5,018 nucleotides of DNA, taken from positions 1 through 5,018 of the forward strand of contig DOMW01000053.1 of NCBI GenBank assembly GCA_003510345.1. The letters are read 5' to 3'. The DNA is from Clostridiales bacterium. Lineage in GTDB: Bacteria; Bacillota; Clostridia; Christensenellales; Christensenellaceae. Position numbers and translations under genes: made by a program. The notes under the pieces were generated by a model, which searched no databases, had not been told where the DNA came from, and was given only the letters and a program-made list of their open reading frames with translations. This document shows, piece after piece, positions 3,838-5,018 of this stretch (within the stretch, counting starts at the first letter, position 1; each line of letters opens with the position of its first letter).

Positions 3838-5018
3838 ATGAGGGATGTTGTCATTGCCGGTGCGGCGCGCACGCCTTTCGGCAAGTTCGGCGGCGCGTTT
3901 AAAGATATGAAAGCGGCTGAACTGGGCGGTATCGCGATAAAAAACGCGCTTGCGCGCGCAAACATAGAAGGTTCGGTTGTAGATGAAGTGATCATGGGCA
4001 TGGTTGTCCCGGCGGGCGCGGGGCAGATACCCGGCAGGCAGGCTGCCGTAGCGGGGGGCGTACCGCACGAAGTACCCGCCCTCACGATAAACAAAGTGTG
4101 CGGCTCGGCCTTAAAGGCTGTGACGCTGGGCGCACAGGCCATCAAGGCTGGCGACGCGGATATCATCGTCGCGGGCGGCATGGAAAGCATGAGCAACATC
4201 CCCTACCTTTCGCGCGAAGCAAGGTGGGGCGCGCGCATGGGCCACGCGCAGCTTATTGACTCCATGATAATCGACGGCCTTTGGTGCCCGGATAATGACG
4301 CGCACATGGCGGTGATAGGCGAAGAAGTCGCAAAGAGCTACGGCGTAAGCCGCGAAGCGCAGGATCAATGGTCGCTTAGAAGCCAGAAGCGCTGGCAGGC
4401 CGCCGAGGAGCGCGGCTTTTTCGCGGAGGAACGCGTATCCGTAGAAGTAAAAACACGGAAAGGCGCGCTGGTTGTGGAAAAAGACGAGTCGCCCCGCCCG
4501 GAGACGACGCTTGAGGCGCTCGCGAAACTGCGCCCCGCTTTCGACCCGCAGGGAACGATTACGGCAGGCAACGCCCCCGGTGTAAACGACGGCGCTTGCG
4601 TGCTTGTGCTGATGAGCCGGGAAAAAGCCGAACAACTGGGCGCGCCCATACTGGCGGTGATACGCGGCTATGCGCAGGTAGCGCGTGAATCCAAATACAT
4701 CGCGACAGTGCCTGCGCACGCGATAGAAAAACTGATGGAAAAATACAGCCTTTCGCTTGGCGATTTTGACCGCATAGAGATCAACGAAGCGTTCGCCGCC
4801 GTGCCGCTCGTGAGCGCAAAGGTGTTGCATATGGACGCCGACGCTATGGAAAACAAGCTGAACGTAAACGGCGGCGCTGTCGCCGTGGGCCACCCAATCG
4901 GCGCGTCGGGCGCGCGCATTTTGATGACGCTGGCCTACGAGCTTAAGCACAGCGGCAAAAAATCCGGCGTGGCCGCCATTTGCAGCGGCATGGCACAGGG
5001 GGACGCCGTGTGGGTTAC
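3838..5018 (+). CDS. Acetyl-CoA acetyltransferase (thiolase), 3' end cut by window edge
   Basis: The reading frame is open from ATG 3838 to the window edge: 393 codons, against about 390-396 for the family, so only a few C-terminal codons and the stop are likely missing. It is a type II thiolase interconverting two acetyl-CoA and acetoacetyl-CoA in the cytoplasm. Catalytic residues are in place: nucleophile C88 (NKVCGSALKAV), the NEAF motif at 316-319, H352 (GHPIGASGA) and the acid/base C382 (CSGMAQGDA). The N-terminal AARTPFGKFGG and the GGMESMSNIPY segment are typical. The last motif reads CSGMAQG rather than the common CIGGGQG. AGGAGG (3824-3829) sits 8 nt before the start and overlaps the dehydratase stop. 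With the dehydratase it suggests conversion of crotonyl-CoA to acetyl-CoA, or butyrate formation from acetyl-CoA. A longer-chain 3-ketoacyl-CoA thiolase cannot be excluded. Confidence 0.94.
   Translation, partial: MRDVVIAGAARTPFGKFGGAFKDMKAAELGGIAIKNALARANIEGSVVDEVIMGMVVPAGAGQIPGRQAAVAGGVPHEVPALTINKVCGSALKAVTLGAQAIKAGDADIIVAGGMESMSNIPYLSREARWGARMGHAQLIDSMIIDGLWCPDNDAHMAVIGEEVAKSYGVSREAQDQWSLRSQKRWQAAEERGFFAEERVSVEVKTRKGALVVEKDESPRPETTLEALAKLRPAFDPQGTITAGNAPGVNDGACVLVLMSREKAEQLGAPILAVIRGYAQVARESKYIATVPAHAIEKLMEKYSLSLGDFDRIEINEAFAAVPLVSAKVLHMDADAMENKLNVNGGAVAVGHPIGASGARILMTLAYELKHSGKKSGVAAICSGMAQGDAVWV

Noticed and set aside
4111..4950. 279-residue minus-strand frame, with other minus frames between 3648 and 4919
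   Set aside because: They lie antisense to the thiolase, whose catalytic motifs are all intact; their composition is typical of reverse-frame artefacts in GC-rich genes.

Overview
The window looks like chromosomal DNA from an anaerobic, fairly GC-rich member of the Bacillota (Clostridia-like). The reasons are the strong AGGAGG-type ribosome binding sites on every gene, compact operons, and a 4-hydroxybutyryl-CoA dehydratase, an oxygen-sensitive [4Fe-4S]/FAD radical enzyme typical of fermenting clostridia. No gene in the window fixes the genus. There is no sign of phage, IS or plasmid genes.

Layout. Positions 1-293 hold no gene. They contain GC-rich inverted repeats, including two that cross each other at 66-123, and they end at a strong intrinsic terminator (294-331) that serves the leftward operon. 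Positions 365-1813 are a leftward two-gene operon: a small cupin protein first, then a zinc-dependent MDR alcohol/polyol dehydrogenase 18 nt downstream. Positions 1814-2360 are a 547-nt divergent intergenic region. It holds a plausible promoter for the leftward operon, an array of TTTCAT/ATGAAA motifs spaced by about 20-21 or 42 bp, a perfect TATAAT box, and a structured leader before the rightward operon. The leader has a 15-bp perfect inverted repeat followed by a GC-rich GNRA-capped hairpin. Positions 2361-5018 are a rightward operon: 4-hydroxybutyryl-CoA dehydratase (abfD type, 487 aa) followed 13 nt later by an acetyl-CoA acetyltransferase (thiolase), which runs off the right edge only a few codons before its expected end.

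How they fit together. The dehydratase turns 4-hydroxybutyryl-CoA into crotonyl-CoA. Crotonyl-CoA can be hydrated and oxidised to acetoacetyl-CoA, which the thiolase cleaves to two acetyl-CoA; alternatively it can be reduced to butyryl-CoA. The rightward operon therefore looks like part of a 4-hydroxybutyrate (succinate or 4-aminobutyrate derived) fermentation route. The connecting enzymes (CoA-transferase, enoyl-CoA hydratase, 3-hydroxybutyryl-CoA dehydrogenase, butyryl-CoA dehydrogenase/Etf) are not in the window. The leftward cupin/dehydrogenase pair has no assignable substrate, and its link to the rightward operon is only positional.

The least explained part is the 547-nt intergenic region, whose phased motif array and structured leader suggest elaborate control of the dehydratase operon.
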